Shown in pieces: positions 8,845 through 16,025 of a stretch of 37,652 nt of DNA; the first letter of the stretch is position 1; every line of letters starts with the position of its first letter. Below the pieces are notes generated by a model that was given only the letters and a program-made list of their open reading frames with translations, had not been told where the DNA came from and ran no database searches. Source of the stretch: Ruminococcus flavefaciens. Its GTDB lineage: Bacteria; Bacillota; Clostridia; Oscillospirales; Ruminococcaceae. The position numbers were made by a program, and so were the translations under genes. Where the stretch lies: contig CACXEJ010000041.1 in NCBI GenBank assembly GCA_902766595.1, forward strand, positions 1 to 37,652, in the 5' to 3' direction.

Positions 8845-9924
8845 ATGAAACAGTACAATGTAGGTATCATCGGCGCAACGGGTATGGTAGGTCAGAGATT
8901 TGCTACTCTGCTCGAAAATCACCCGTGGTTCAATGTCAAGGTCCTCGCAGCTTCTCCCAGAAGCGCCGGTCAGACTTACGAACAGGCTGCCGGAAGCCGC
9001 TGGAAGATGGCTGTGCCTATGCCGGCTGCTATGAAGGATATGGTCCTTCTCGATGCAACAAACGACATCGAAAAGATCGCTTCTATGGTTGATTTCTGCT
9101 TCTGCGCAGTTGATATGAAGAAGGACGAGATCAAGGCTCTCGAAGAGACTTACGCAAAGGCTGAGTGCCCTATCGTTTCTAATAACTCCGCTCACAGATT
9201 TACTCCCGACGTTCCTATGGTAGTTCCGGAGATAAACCCCGAGCACATCGAGATCATCAAGGCTCAGCGCGAGCGTCTCGGTACTAAGAGAGGCTTCATC
9301 GCTGTCAAGTCCAACTGCTCTATCCAGAGCTACGTTCCCGCTCTCCACCCCCTGAGAAAGTTCGGTCTCAAGGACGTTCTCGCCTGCACATACCAGGCTA
9401 TCTCAGGCGCCGGAAAGAACTTCGAGACATGGCCTGAAATGGTCGATAACCTCATTCCCTTCATCGGCGGAGAGGAAGAGAAGTCCGAGCAGGAGCCGCT
9501 CAAGGTTTGGGGAGAGATCAAGGGCAATGAGATCGTTAAGGCAACAGCTCCCAATATCACAACACAGTGTCTCCGTGTTCCCGTTTCCGACGGTCACACA
9601 GCTGCTGTTTTCGTAAAGTTCGAGAACAAGCCCTCCAAGGAAGAGATACTCCAACTCTGGAAGGACTTCAAGGGCGTTCCTCAGGAGCTCGAGCTCCCCA
9701 GCGCTCCGAAGCAGTTCATCCACTACTTCGAGGAGGATAACCGTCCTCAGGCTAAGCTCGACAGAAACCTCGAAGGCGGTATGGCTGTATCAACAGGCCG
9801 TCTCCGTGAGGATACTCAGTACGACTACAAGTTCGTTTGCCTCTCCCACAATACTCTCAGAGGTGCAGCAGGCGGCGGTGTTCTCCTCGCTGAGCTCCTC
9901 GCAGCTAAGGGATACTTTGACTAA
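8845..9924 (+). CDS. asd: Aspartate-semialdehyde dehydrogenase
   Basis: Asd reduces aspartyl phosphate to aspartate semialdehyde, the branch point to lysine, methionine and threonine. The 359-residue protein has the NADP-binding GATGMVGQRF loop (residues 10-19), the catalytic cysteine in SNCSIQ (C158) and the active-site histidine in PVSDGHTAA (H251). The SNCSIQ-type sequence and overall length resemble the archaeal/fungal branch of the family more than the short Gram-negative type. AAGGAG lies upstream of the ATG. It heads the lysine-riboswitch operon and is followed, after a 170-base spacer, by dapA. Confidence 0.96.
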   Translation: MKQYNVGIIGATGMVGQRFATLLENHPWFNVKVLAASPRSAGQTYEQAAGSRWKMAVPMPAAMKDMVLLDATNDIEKIASMVDFCFCAVDMKKDEIKALEETYAKAECPIVSNNSAHRFTPDVPMVVPEINPEHIEIIKAQRERLGTKRGFIAVKSNCSIQSYVPALHPLRKFGLKDVLACTYQAISGAGKNFETWPEMVDNLIPFIGGEEEKSEQEPLKVWGEIKGNEIVKATAPNITTQCLRVPVSDGHTAAVFVKFENKPSKEEILQLWKDFKGVPQELELPSAPKQFIHYFEEDNRPQAKLDRNLEGGMAVSTGRLREDTQYDYKFVCLSHNTLRGAAGGGVLLAELLAAKGYFD

Positions 9925-10064
9925 GCGGGGAGCCCCCCGCTGGCTTCCACGTTGCCGCTCGTAAACTCGCTCACTTGTTAAAAACGGCAATGTCTGCTTT
10001 CGCTCACGGAACATATTGATTATTATTATGTAAGTAGGGGCCGCCGCCCTCGGCGTCCCATTCA
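9925..10064. repeat. Asd-dapA spacer with hairpins; possible dispersed intergenic repeat
   Basis: Right after the asd stop, GCGGGG (9925-9930) pairs with CCCCGC (9935-9940). Two related stretches follow, each holding a TCGCTCAC-type octamer near TGCCG or GGCAA. The spacer then ends with a GC-rich GGGGCCGCCGCCC block and GGCGTCCCATT. It looks non-coding and repeat-like, and shares GGCGTCCCATT with the multi-hairpin element at 15842-16025. There is no T-tract, so it probably lets transcription through to dapA. Confidence 0.45.
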
Positions 10065-10094
10065 GTGCATTCCATTTATGAAAGGAAAACAGCT

Positions 10095-10985
10095 ATGAAG
10101 AATACCATTTTCACCGGCGCTGGAATTGCTATCATCACACCTATGAACAGCGACGGTTCTATCAATTACGACGAGCTCGGACGCATCATCGACGACCAGA
10201 TCGCCAACAGCACCGATGCTATCATCATCTGCGGTACTACCGGCGAGTCCGCTACTATGACAGACGACGAGCACCGCGACTGCATCAAGTTCGCAGTTAA
10301 GCACGTTGCCGGAAGAGTTCCTGTGATCGCAGGCGCAGGAAGCAACGACACCCGCTATGCAGTTGAGCTCTCCAAGGAAGCTGAAGCTGCCGGCGCAGAC
10401 GCTCTCCTCCACGTTACCCCCTACTACAACAAGGCTACTCAGAAGGGACTCATCGCACACTTCACAGCTATCGCTGATGCAGTGAATATCCCGATAATCC
10501 TCTATAACGTTCCCAGCAGAACAGGCTGCGGTCTCGAGGTCGCAACTGTTAAGGAGCTCTCCAAGCACAGAAACATCGCTGCTATCAAGGAAGCAAGCGG
10601 CAACATCAGCTATGTTGCAAAGCTCGCAGCTGCCTGCGGTGATGACATCGATATTTACAGCGGCAACGATGATATGGTCGTTCCGGTAATGTCTCTCGGC
10701 GGCAAGGGCGTCATTTCCGTTGCATCTCACGTTATCCCGAAGCAGATGCACGATATGGTGCAGTTCTGCCTCGACAACAACTTCGCTGAGGCTCAGAAGC
10801 TCCAGCTCGAGTACCTCGACATCATCAACGATCTCTTCATTGAGGTGAACCCCATTCCTGCAAAGGAAGCTATGAACCTTGTCGGCTGGAACGCAGGTCC
10901 CTGCCGTCTGCCGCTCTGCGAAATGACTGACGAGCACAGGGCAAAGCTCCTCGCTACACTCAAAAAGCACGGTCTCGCAAAGTAA
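10095..10985 (+). CDS. dapA: 4-hydroxy-tetrahydrodipicolinate synthase
   Basis: DapA condenses pyruvate with aspartate semialdehyde, the first committed lysine step. The 296-residue TIM-barrel protein has GTTGES (T48, T49), the conserved tyrosine in LYNVPSRTG (Y137) and the Schiff-base lysine in AIKEASG (K165). An in-frame ATG at 10065 would add ten residues, but the ATG at 10095 has AAAGGA at good distance and gives the usual N-terminus. It lies between asd and dapB; the 43-base gap to dapB shows no promoter or terminator. Confidence 0.97.
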   Translation: MKNTIFTGAGIAIITPMNSDGSINYDELGRIIDDQIANSTDAIIICGTTGESATMTDDEHRDCIKFAVKHVAGRVPVIAGAGSNDTRYAVELSKEAEAAGADALLHVTPYYNKATQKGLIAHFTAIADAVNIPIILYNVPSRTGCGLEVATVKELSKHRNIAAIKEASGNISYVAKLAAACGDDIDIYSGNDDMVVPVMSLGGKGVISVASHVIPKQMHDMVQFCLDNNFAEAQKLQLEYLDIINDLFIEVNPIPAKEAMNLVGWNAGPCRLPLCEMTDEHRAKLLATLKKHGLAK

Positions 10986-11028
10986 AAAGCAACAGTAATT
11001 CTGATAATGGAAAAGGAAGTGTAAAATC

Positions 11029-11778
11029 ATGACTAATATTGTTATTTGCGGCGCAAACGGTAAAATGGGCAAGAACATCTATGCCTGCGCGGACGAGCGC
11101 GACGACTGCAAGGTCATCGCCGGAGTTGACGTTTTCACCAAGCAGTACGCTGATTTCCCGATAGTTGAAGCTCCCGACAAGATACCTGTAAAGCCCGATG
11201 TCATCATCGACTTTTCAAACCCGGCTCTGCTCAACAATCTCCTCGGCTACTGCCTTTCCACTGGTACTCCCCTCGTTATCGGTTCGACCGGCTACTCCGA
11301 TGAACAGATAGCTCAGATAAAGAGTGCCGCTCAGCAGATACCGATATTCTTCACATTCAATATGTCCCTCGGTATCAATCTGCTCGTTCAGCTCGCTAAG
11401 AAGGCAGCTTCCGTACTCGGCGACCAGTTCGACATCGAGATCGTCGAGAAGCACCACAATCAGAAGATAGACGCTCCCAGCGGTACCGCTATCATGCTCG
11501 CAAACGCTATCAACGAGACTCTCGACAACTCCAAGACCTATGTCTACGACCGCCACTCACGCCGTCAGAAGCGCGACAAGTCCGAGATAGGTATGCACTC
11601 TATCCGCGGCGGCACTATCGTCGGTGAGCACGACGTTATCTTTGCAGGTCACGACGAGGTCATCACACTGTCGCACTCTGCCGCTTCAAAGGCAGTTTTC
11701 GCAAACGGTGCGGTAAATGCAGCTGTTTTCCTCAAGGATAAGCCGGCAGGTCTTTACGATATGTCACAGATGGTCTGA
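11029..11778 (+). CDS. dapB: 4-hydroxy-tetrahydrodipicolinate reductase
   Basis: DapB reduces the DapA product with NAD(P)H. The 249-residue protein has the dinucleotide-binding GANGKMG loop (residues 8-14) and the catalytic signature HHNQKIDAPSGTA (H142, H143, K146). Length fits the family. It follows dapA and is 12 bases ahead of the GNAT gene, so all should share the lysine-riboswitch transcript. The later lysine genes (dapL or dapD/E/H, dapF, lysA) are not in the window. Confidence 0.97.
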   Translation: MTNIVICGANGKMGKNIYACADERDDCKVIAGVDVFTKQYADFPIVEAPDKIPVKPDVIIDFSNPALLNNLLGYCLSTGTPLVIGSTGYSDEQIAQIKSAAQQIPIFFTFNMSLGINLLVQLAKKAASVLGDQFDIEIVEKHHNQKIDAPSGTAIMLANAINETLDNSKTYVYDRHSRRQKRDKSEIGMHSIRGGTIVGEHDVIFAGHDEVITLSHSAASKAVFANGAVNAAVFLKDKPAGLYDMSQMV

Positions 11779-11790
11779 GGTAGATGTCCT

Positions 11791-12354
11791 ATGCTGACTC
11801 ATACTGGTACTGTTACCATCGAAACTGAACGTCTCATTCTGAGAAGATTTGAATACTCCGACTGCGGCGCTGTTTTCAGGAACTGGGCAAGTGACGAAAA
11901 CGTCCAGAAAATGTATTCCGAGCCTACCTACCACACACCGGAAGAGGTCAGAGGTCTCCTCGACAAGTACATCAGCTCCTACGAAAGAGAGGACTGCTAC
12001 CGCTGGGCTGTCATTGATAAGCAGAACGGCGAATGTGTCGGTCAGATCGCATACTTCCTCGTGGACAATAAAAACCACTTTGCCGAGATAGAATACTGCA
12101 TCGGCGCTGATTTCCAGTGCAGAGGCTATGCTACCGAAGCCACAAAGGCTGTCATAGACTTCGGCTTCAGAAGTATGAACCTCCACAAGGTCCAGATATG
12201 CACAAAAACTATCAACGTCCCCTCGAAGAAGGTCATCGAAAAGTGCGACTTCACATACGAGGGCACTCTCAGAGACTACTTCTTTATGGACGGCAGGTAC
12301 GTCGGAAGGCTCTACTTCTCAATACTCAGAGACGAATACGAAAGCAAGAGGTAA
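11791..12354 (+). CDS. GNAT N-acetyltransferase, RimJ/RimL type
   Basis: The 187-residue protein begins with ETERLILRRFEYSD, the usual opening of RimJ/RimL-type acetyltransferases. It has the acetyl-CoA phosphate-binding loop as FQCRGYATEA (about residues 109-118), then the NLHKVQICTKTINVPSKKVIEKCDF strand-helix that ends the fold. The acceptor may be a protein N-terminus, an amino acid or an antibiotic and cannot be told from sequence. It is 12 bases after dapB, with GAGGT 8 bases before its ATG, and 3 bases before the thioesterase gene. It is therefore likely lysine-regulated by read-through; a role in lysine metabolism is speculation. Confidence 0.88.
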   Translation: MLTHTGTVTIETERLILRRFEYSDCGAVFRNWASDENVQKMYSEPTYHTPEEVRGLLDKYISSYEREDCYRWAVIDKQNGECVGQIAYFLVDNKNHFAEIEYCIGADFQCRGYATEATKAVIDFGFRSMNLHKVQICTKTINVPSKKVIEKCDFTYEGTLRDYFFMDGRYVGRLYFSILRDEYESKR

Positions 12355-12357
12355 ACT

Positions 12358-12765
12358 ATGACTGATAACGAAACACTCGAAAAGGTCCGCGAATTCTTCA
12401 AGAACGACCGCTTTGCAAGCGAGGCTGGTATGGTCATCGACGAGATAGGCGATCACTACGCCAAATGCAGTCTGACTATCACCGACCGCCACAAGAATGC
12501 TATGGGCGGCGTTATGGGCGGCGTTTACTTCACGCTCGCTGACCTCGCTTTTGCTGTTGCTTCAAACTGGCAGGAGCCCGGTATAGTCGGTCTGAACTGC
12601 GACATCTCTTACATCGGCACTCCCAAGGACGGCAGGCTGATAGCCGAAGCGAAGTTCATAAAGCAGTCAAAGCACATCAGCACATACAGCGTTGAAGTCA
12701 CTGACGGTCTCGGAAACATCGTGGCTGTTGTACAGTGTCTCGGCTTCAATACGAAGAACAGATAA
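12358..12765 (+). CDS. PaaI-family hotdog thioesterase
   Basis: The 135-residue protein has a hotdog fold. The active-site block RHKNAMGGVMGGVYFTLAD (about residues 46-64) corresponds to the HNxxGxxHGG stretch of PaaI-like acyl-CoA thioesterases, with changes (a lysine after His and a glycine for the second His). Length is normal. Substrate is unknown. It starts 3 bases after the GNAT stop, which implies tight translational coupling; a hairpin follows at 12794-12819. Confidence 0.85.
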   Translation: MTDNETLEKVREFFKNDRFASEAGMVIDEIGDHYAKCSLTITDRHKNAMGGVMGGVYFTLADLAFAVASNWQEPGIVGLNCDISYIGTPKDGRLIAEAKFIKQSKHISTYSVEVTDGLGNIVAVVQCLGFNTKNR

Positions 12766-12793
12766 ACACTGTCTCAAACCGAACAAAATAACA

Positions 12794-12819
12794 GATCCCG
12801 ATACAAATGTATCGGGATC
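12794..12819 (+). terminator. Hairpin ending the lysine operon
   Basis: An 11-bp perfect stem GATCCCGATAC / GTATCGGGATC with loop AAAT, 29 bases after the thioesterase stop. The following tract (TCGCATTATTTAT) is only partly T-rich. Confidence 0.7.
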
Positions 12820-12909
12820 TCGCATTATTTATACTTCTATAGTTTTGGCTTTGAAAGTCAGGCTGTCCTGCTGCCGAAAACAGGCATTTATACCCTTTCA
12901 TTATGAGCC

Positions 12910-13455
12910 TTATGTGGTGTTTTCTGTCTGGCTTTCGGTTTTTAGCATACCGACAACTACCTGCCGCATCTTTCCGTCATCGGTACAGGATATGACCGTG
13001 AGCCTGTCATCGCCGAAGTCGCCGAGTACCCATGTATCGCTTGGAGTGACCGTTCTGTATTCAGTAACTATGTACTTGTACCGTGTACGTTTTTCATCTG
13101 TGTCCACAAGATACATCTCATCACCGATCTTTATCTTGTCAAGGTCATTGAATATCTCGGCGTAGATAGTGCTGTTATGACCGCAGATGCAGTAGTTTCC
13201 CCTGCCAAGCGCTCCTGTGCCTTTGAAATGTCCTGCCGAGACCTGAAGAGACTTCTGGTCTGTTCCCTCAAGCACCGGGACTTTTATATCAAGCCGCGGT
13301 ATCTCGAAATTGATATTATCTTTCAGCAGTCTGCGAAGATAGAGCTCTCTGCTTATTTTACGATAGCCGTAAAATGACAGTATACCAACACCCAGTACTA
13401 TCATCACGATGCCGATAATGAACATCGGCTTGTTCCTTTTTTGCTTTTTTTCCAT
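12910..13455 (-). CDS. Membrane-anchored sortase
   Basis: Sortases are membrane transpeptidases that attach proteins to the wall or build pili. The 181-residue product has a lysine-rich start, one transmembrane helix (about residues 11-30) and an extracytoplasmic sortase barrel. The triad is visible: H93 in CGHNS, C157 in LTVISC and R164 in KMRQVVVG. The IPRLDIKVPVLEG and AGHFKGTGALGRGN stretches suggest class D, but class is uncertain. The frame extends upstream; the ATG at 13455 is chosen because GAGGA precedes it. It is a single-gene unit with no LPXTG protein nearby. In R. flavefaciens, sortase anchoring of a scaffoldin to the wall is established, a plausible role here. Confidence 0.9.
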   Translation of the reverse strand: MEKKQKRNKPMFIIGIVMIVLGVGILSFYGYRKISRELYLRRLLKDNINFEIPRLDIKVPVLEGTDQKSLQVSAGHFKGTGALGRGNYCICGHNSTIYAEIFNDLDKIKIGDEMYLVDTDEKRTRYKYIVTEYRTVTPSDTWVLGDFGDDRLTVISCTDDGKMRQVVVGMLKTESQTENTT

Positions 13456-13497
13456 ATTAGTCCTCATACGATATGTTTTTATCCGGAATATGTTTAT

Positions 13498-13506
13498 ATT
13501 ATACCA
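13498..13506 (-). promoter_or_regulatory. Extended -10 promoter of the sortase gene
   Basis: The minus strand reads TGGTATAAT (13506-13498), an extended -10 with a perfect TATAAT. The -35 match is poor. It lies 42 bases ahead of the chosen sortase start. Confidence 0.6.
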
Positions 13507-13544
13507 CTTTTTTCCGTGAAGCACAATATGTGAAGCAGCAAATG

Positions 13545-13571
13545 AAAAGCTCCGCATCAAGCGGAGCTTTT
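13545..13571 (-). terminator. Terminator of the sensor-GGDEF gene
   Basis: An 11-bp stem (AAAAGCTCCGC / GCGGAGCTTTT) with loop ATCAA, with T-runs on both strands, so probably bidirectional. On the minus strand it follows the stop at 13604. Confidence 0.85.
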
Positions 13572-13603
13572 TTATGCTTATTTGTACGCACGGTTACGTT
13601 TGT

Positions 13604-15553
13604 TTATAACTTAGGCTCATTATTAGTGTGCAGACCTTCGATCTTCTCGGACTTACGGGCATTTTTACGGGTTTTCTTGATCTCATACATCTTATCGTCA
13701 GCTTCCTGTATAATACTGTAAAGCGTCGTATTCTCGTCAGGCATAGCGATAACGCTTCCGATACTTGCCGATAAGACGTAAGGTTTGCGGATAATAGAGT
13801 TCATATTGTCGATGCGTATATCAAAACGCCTCTGGAGAGCTTCCGCAGAGGACGATGTAACGCCGACCTCAAAGATCACGAACTCATCACCGCCGAGTCT
13901 TGCACAGATGCTCCTGCGTCCGCAGCACTCCTGAATAACGCTCGCAAGACGCTGTATAGCAAAGTCGCCCTCGTTGTGTCCATAGTTGTCATTGATGAAC
14001 TTCAGTCCGTCCATATCTATGAAGCTGAGCATTACCTTCATCTTCTTCTCAACGCACTCCTTGAACATATCGTCAGCGATGTTGATGAAGCCGTTTCGGT
14101 TATAGACGTTGCAGAGCGGATCAATAACGTAGAGCTTATTTAGCTCGTCCATTGCCTTATTGAGACGGAAGAGCTTGCGGATATTTTCGAGCGAGTTGCT
14201 TATATTCATCGTGAGTGAATGACAGAGAAGGCTGTATATCGGGAAATCACCATTTGTAACGATGTAGTAGCCGAGACATCTCTCCCTGAAATGCAGCGGC
14301 ATAAAGTAGCTGACATTTCCGCCGGTCTTGAGGTGTTCGGGGTACATCTCACTGCTCGGGAAAAAGCCGACTGTGCGTGTCTCACCCTTGTCCCAGATGA
14401 GGGGCGATGTCATAAATGCTGCATACTCGCCGTCATCGTGAACTATTATCTGCTCGCCGTTGTCGAACGAGTCCTTCCAGTCCTCGGTAAGGCAGAGCGA
14501 AAAGCGTTCACACTCGAGCTCCTCGATGAATTCGCAGAGAGCTTCCGTATGCTCCTTCTCCTCCTCGGTCTCAGCGAGCCTTGCGGTAAGGCGGTTTATC
14601 ATAGTGATATGAGCGTTGACGGTCTCGGTGTGCGTATAGGAACGCTTCTTGTACGCCTTGAAATCATCGGCGTCCTCTGTACCGCAGCCGCAGCTCTCCG
14701 TGAAAACAGGAGTTGCTTCAAGGCTGACACCCGACGGGAGCTCCTTGCCTTTCACCACATCTGTGAGTATCTTACAAGCCTGATAGCCGACCTCTTCAAG
14801 CGGACGTCCGACTGATGTAAGCGCCGGACAGAAATTCCTTGCGTTGTATGTATTGTCAAAACCGGTTATCATAATATCTTCCGGTATCTTGTAGCCCATT
14901 TTTTCGAGCGTAGTGGCAGCCGTGAGCGCCATAGCGTCGTTTGCGCATATTACGGCGTCAGGCAGAGGCAGACCGCTCGCAGCAAATTCCTCGATAGCCT
15001 TTTTACCGTCCTGACTTCTGAATTCACCGTAGTAGATACGCTTGTCATCGACCTCGAGACCGTGCTTGTTCATAACGGTCATAAAGGAATTAAGACGAGC
15101 CTTTGCCTCGGGGTTGTTGAGAGGTCCGGAAATATAGTTCAGTACCTTTGCACCGTGCTCTGTTATGATGTGCTCGACTATCTGGTTCATAGCCATACTG
15201 TTGTCGATGCTGATATTGCAGAATTCCGGGTAATCGGAGCAGTCGAATACAACAGAGGGTATTCCGGACGCGCGGACTTTTTTGATGATATACTCTTTAA
15301 CTTCACTGTCGCTGATAGTATTGGTCATAAGTATAGCGCCGTCAAATCTTTCAAAATCAATAAGCCGGTAGATGCTATATTCGCCGATATCAAAACGCTT
15401 GCTGGGCAGCATTCCTCCGAACGCAGTAAAATAGCTGATATTGACTTTGTTTTCTCTTGCAGCTTTGTTGATACCGGAGATTATGGTCTGCTGATACTCC
15501 TCATCAATACCGGCTACGGCTACGGCAATGTTGATGATCTTTTCATTACTCAT
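13604..15553 (-). CDS. Cytosolic LacI-type sugar-sensor fused to a GGDEF domain
   Basis: The 649-residue protein has three parts. Residues 8-288 resemble the ligand-binding half of LacI-family regulators (ICANDAMALTAATTLEKMGYKIPEDIMITGFDN) but lack the DNA-binding helix-turn-helix. A Cys-rich link (SCGCG, 288-291) leads to a coiled and globular middle region (300-460). Residues 475-640 form a diguanylate cyclase domain with FIDMDGLKFIND (D513) and an intact GGDEF (554-558). No signal peptide or membrane helix is seen, so it should sense a cytosolic ligand and make cyclic di-GMP. The RxxD inhibitory site before GGDEF is absent (RSIC instead). It is a single-gene unit with its own promoter and terminator, downstream of the GH53 gene. 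Confidence 0.9.
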   Translation of the reverse strand: MSNEKIINIAVAVAGIDEEYQQTIISGINKAARENKVNISYFTAFGGMLPSKRFDIGEYSIYRLIDFERFDGAILMTNTISDSEVKEYIIKKVRASGIPSVVFDCSDYPEFCNISIDNSMAMNQIVEHIITEHGAKVLNYISGPLNNPEAKARLNSFMTVMNKHGLEVDDKRIYYGEFRSQDGKKAIEEFAASGLPLPDAVICANDAMALTAATTLEKMGYKIPEDIMITGFDNTYNARNFCPALTSVGRPLEEVGYQACKILTDVVKGKELPSGVSLEATPVFTESCGCGTEDADDFKAYKKRSYTHTETVNAHITMINRLTARLAETEEEKEHTEALCEFIEELECERFSLCLTEDWKDSFDNGEQIIVHDDGEYAAFMTSPLIWDKGETRTVGFFPSSEMYPEHLKTGGNVSYFMPLHFRERCLGYYIVTNGDFPIYSLLCHSLTMNISNSLENIRKLFRLNKAMDELNKLYVIDPLCNVYNRNGFINIADDMFKECVEKKMKVMLSFIDMDGLKFINDNYGHNEGDFAIQRLASVIQECCGRRSICARLGGDEFVIFEVGVTSSSAEALQRRFDIRIDNMNSIIRKPYVLSASIGSVIAMPDENTTLYSIIQEADDKMYEIKKTRKNARKSEKIEGLHTNNEPKL

Positions 15554-15661
15554 ACGTTGTCACCTGCTTATCATATGATATTTTCAATTCATTTCGGACA
15601 AATCACGAAATACAGCCGTTTAACAGCGTATCTCCTGAAATATAAAAGTTTACTTATATAT

Positions 15662-15670
15662 ATTATAACA
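15662..15670 (-). promoter_or_regulatory. Extended -10 promoter of the sensor-GGDEF gene
   Basis: The minus strand reads TGTTATAAT (15670-15662), with no clear -35. It would give a leader of about 100 bases before the ATG at 15553. Confidence 0.55.
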
Positions 15671-15756
15671 TTTTTACAGGGAAATTAAAGCACAAATTAT
15701 TAATTAAAATATTTTTATAGAAATGCACATCAAACTATTGATTTCTTAGTACATTA

Positions 15757-15770
15757 TGCACAATTGTGCA
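15757..15770. repeat. 14-bp perfect palindrome flanked by a direct repeat
   Basis: TGCACAATTGTGCA is a perfect palindrome. An AGTACATT-type octamer lies on each side (15748-15755 and 15770-15777). It sits about 90 bases upstream of the sensor-GGDEF -10 and could be an operator; no regulator is assigned. Confidence 0.5.
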
Positions 15771-15791
15771 GTACATTGTTACATACACATA

Positions 15792-15819
15792 TAAAAACGG
15801 GCAGGTATGCCCTGCCCGT
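15792..15819 (-). terminator. Terminator beyond the GH53 gene
   Basis: On the minus strand, a 9-bp stem (arms ACGGGCAGG and CCTGCCCGT) is followed by TTTTTAT. It lies past the multi-hairpin element, so that element would be within the GH53 mRNA tail. Confidence 0.8.
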
Positions 15820-15841
15820 CAGTTTGTCAAAAATTCAGTTT

Positions 15842-16025
15842 CATAAGGGGACGCCTTCACTTGCAAGGCGTCCCATTTTCAAAAACAGTCCACCGGACTG
15901 TTTTTGAATTCACCCCTTGCGAAGCGCCTGAACGCTTGCAGGACTCAGCCCTGCACCTGCCAGAGACGCTGTCTCTGGACTCTGCCAAAGGGTTAACAAC
16001 CCTTTGGGATCCCATTTTTGATAAA
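15842..16025. repeat. Multi-hairpin intergenic element
   Basis: Five hairpins follow one another. Stems are 15848-15857/15865-15874 (10 bp), 15878-15891/15895-15908 (14 bp), 15938-15942/15950-15954 (5 bp), 15960-15967/15971-15978 (8 bp) and 15985-15994/15998-16007 (10 bp). A 7-bp direct repeat TCAGTTT lies at 15835-15841 and at 16026-16032, where it covers the GH53 stop codon; this could be a target duplication or chance. No convincing gene is inside. It resembles non-autonomous, structured intergenic repeats. Confidence 0.65.

Noticed and set aside
9790-10014. A 74-codon minus-strand frame over the asd end and spacer
   Set aside because: It overlaps the asd coding end and a repeat-like spacer, has no ribosome site and no family resemblance.
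10062-11078. A 338-codon minus-strand frame across dapA
   Set aside because: dapA on the plus strand has all catalytic residues; the antisense product has no recognisable features.
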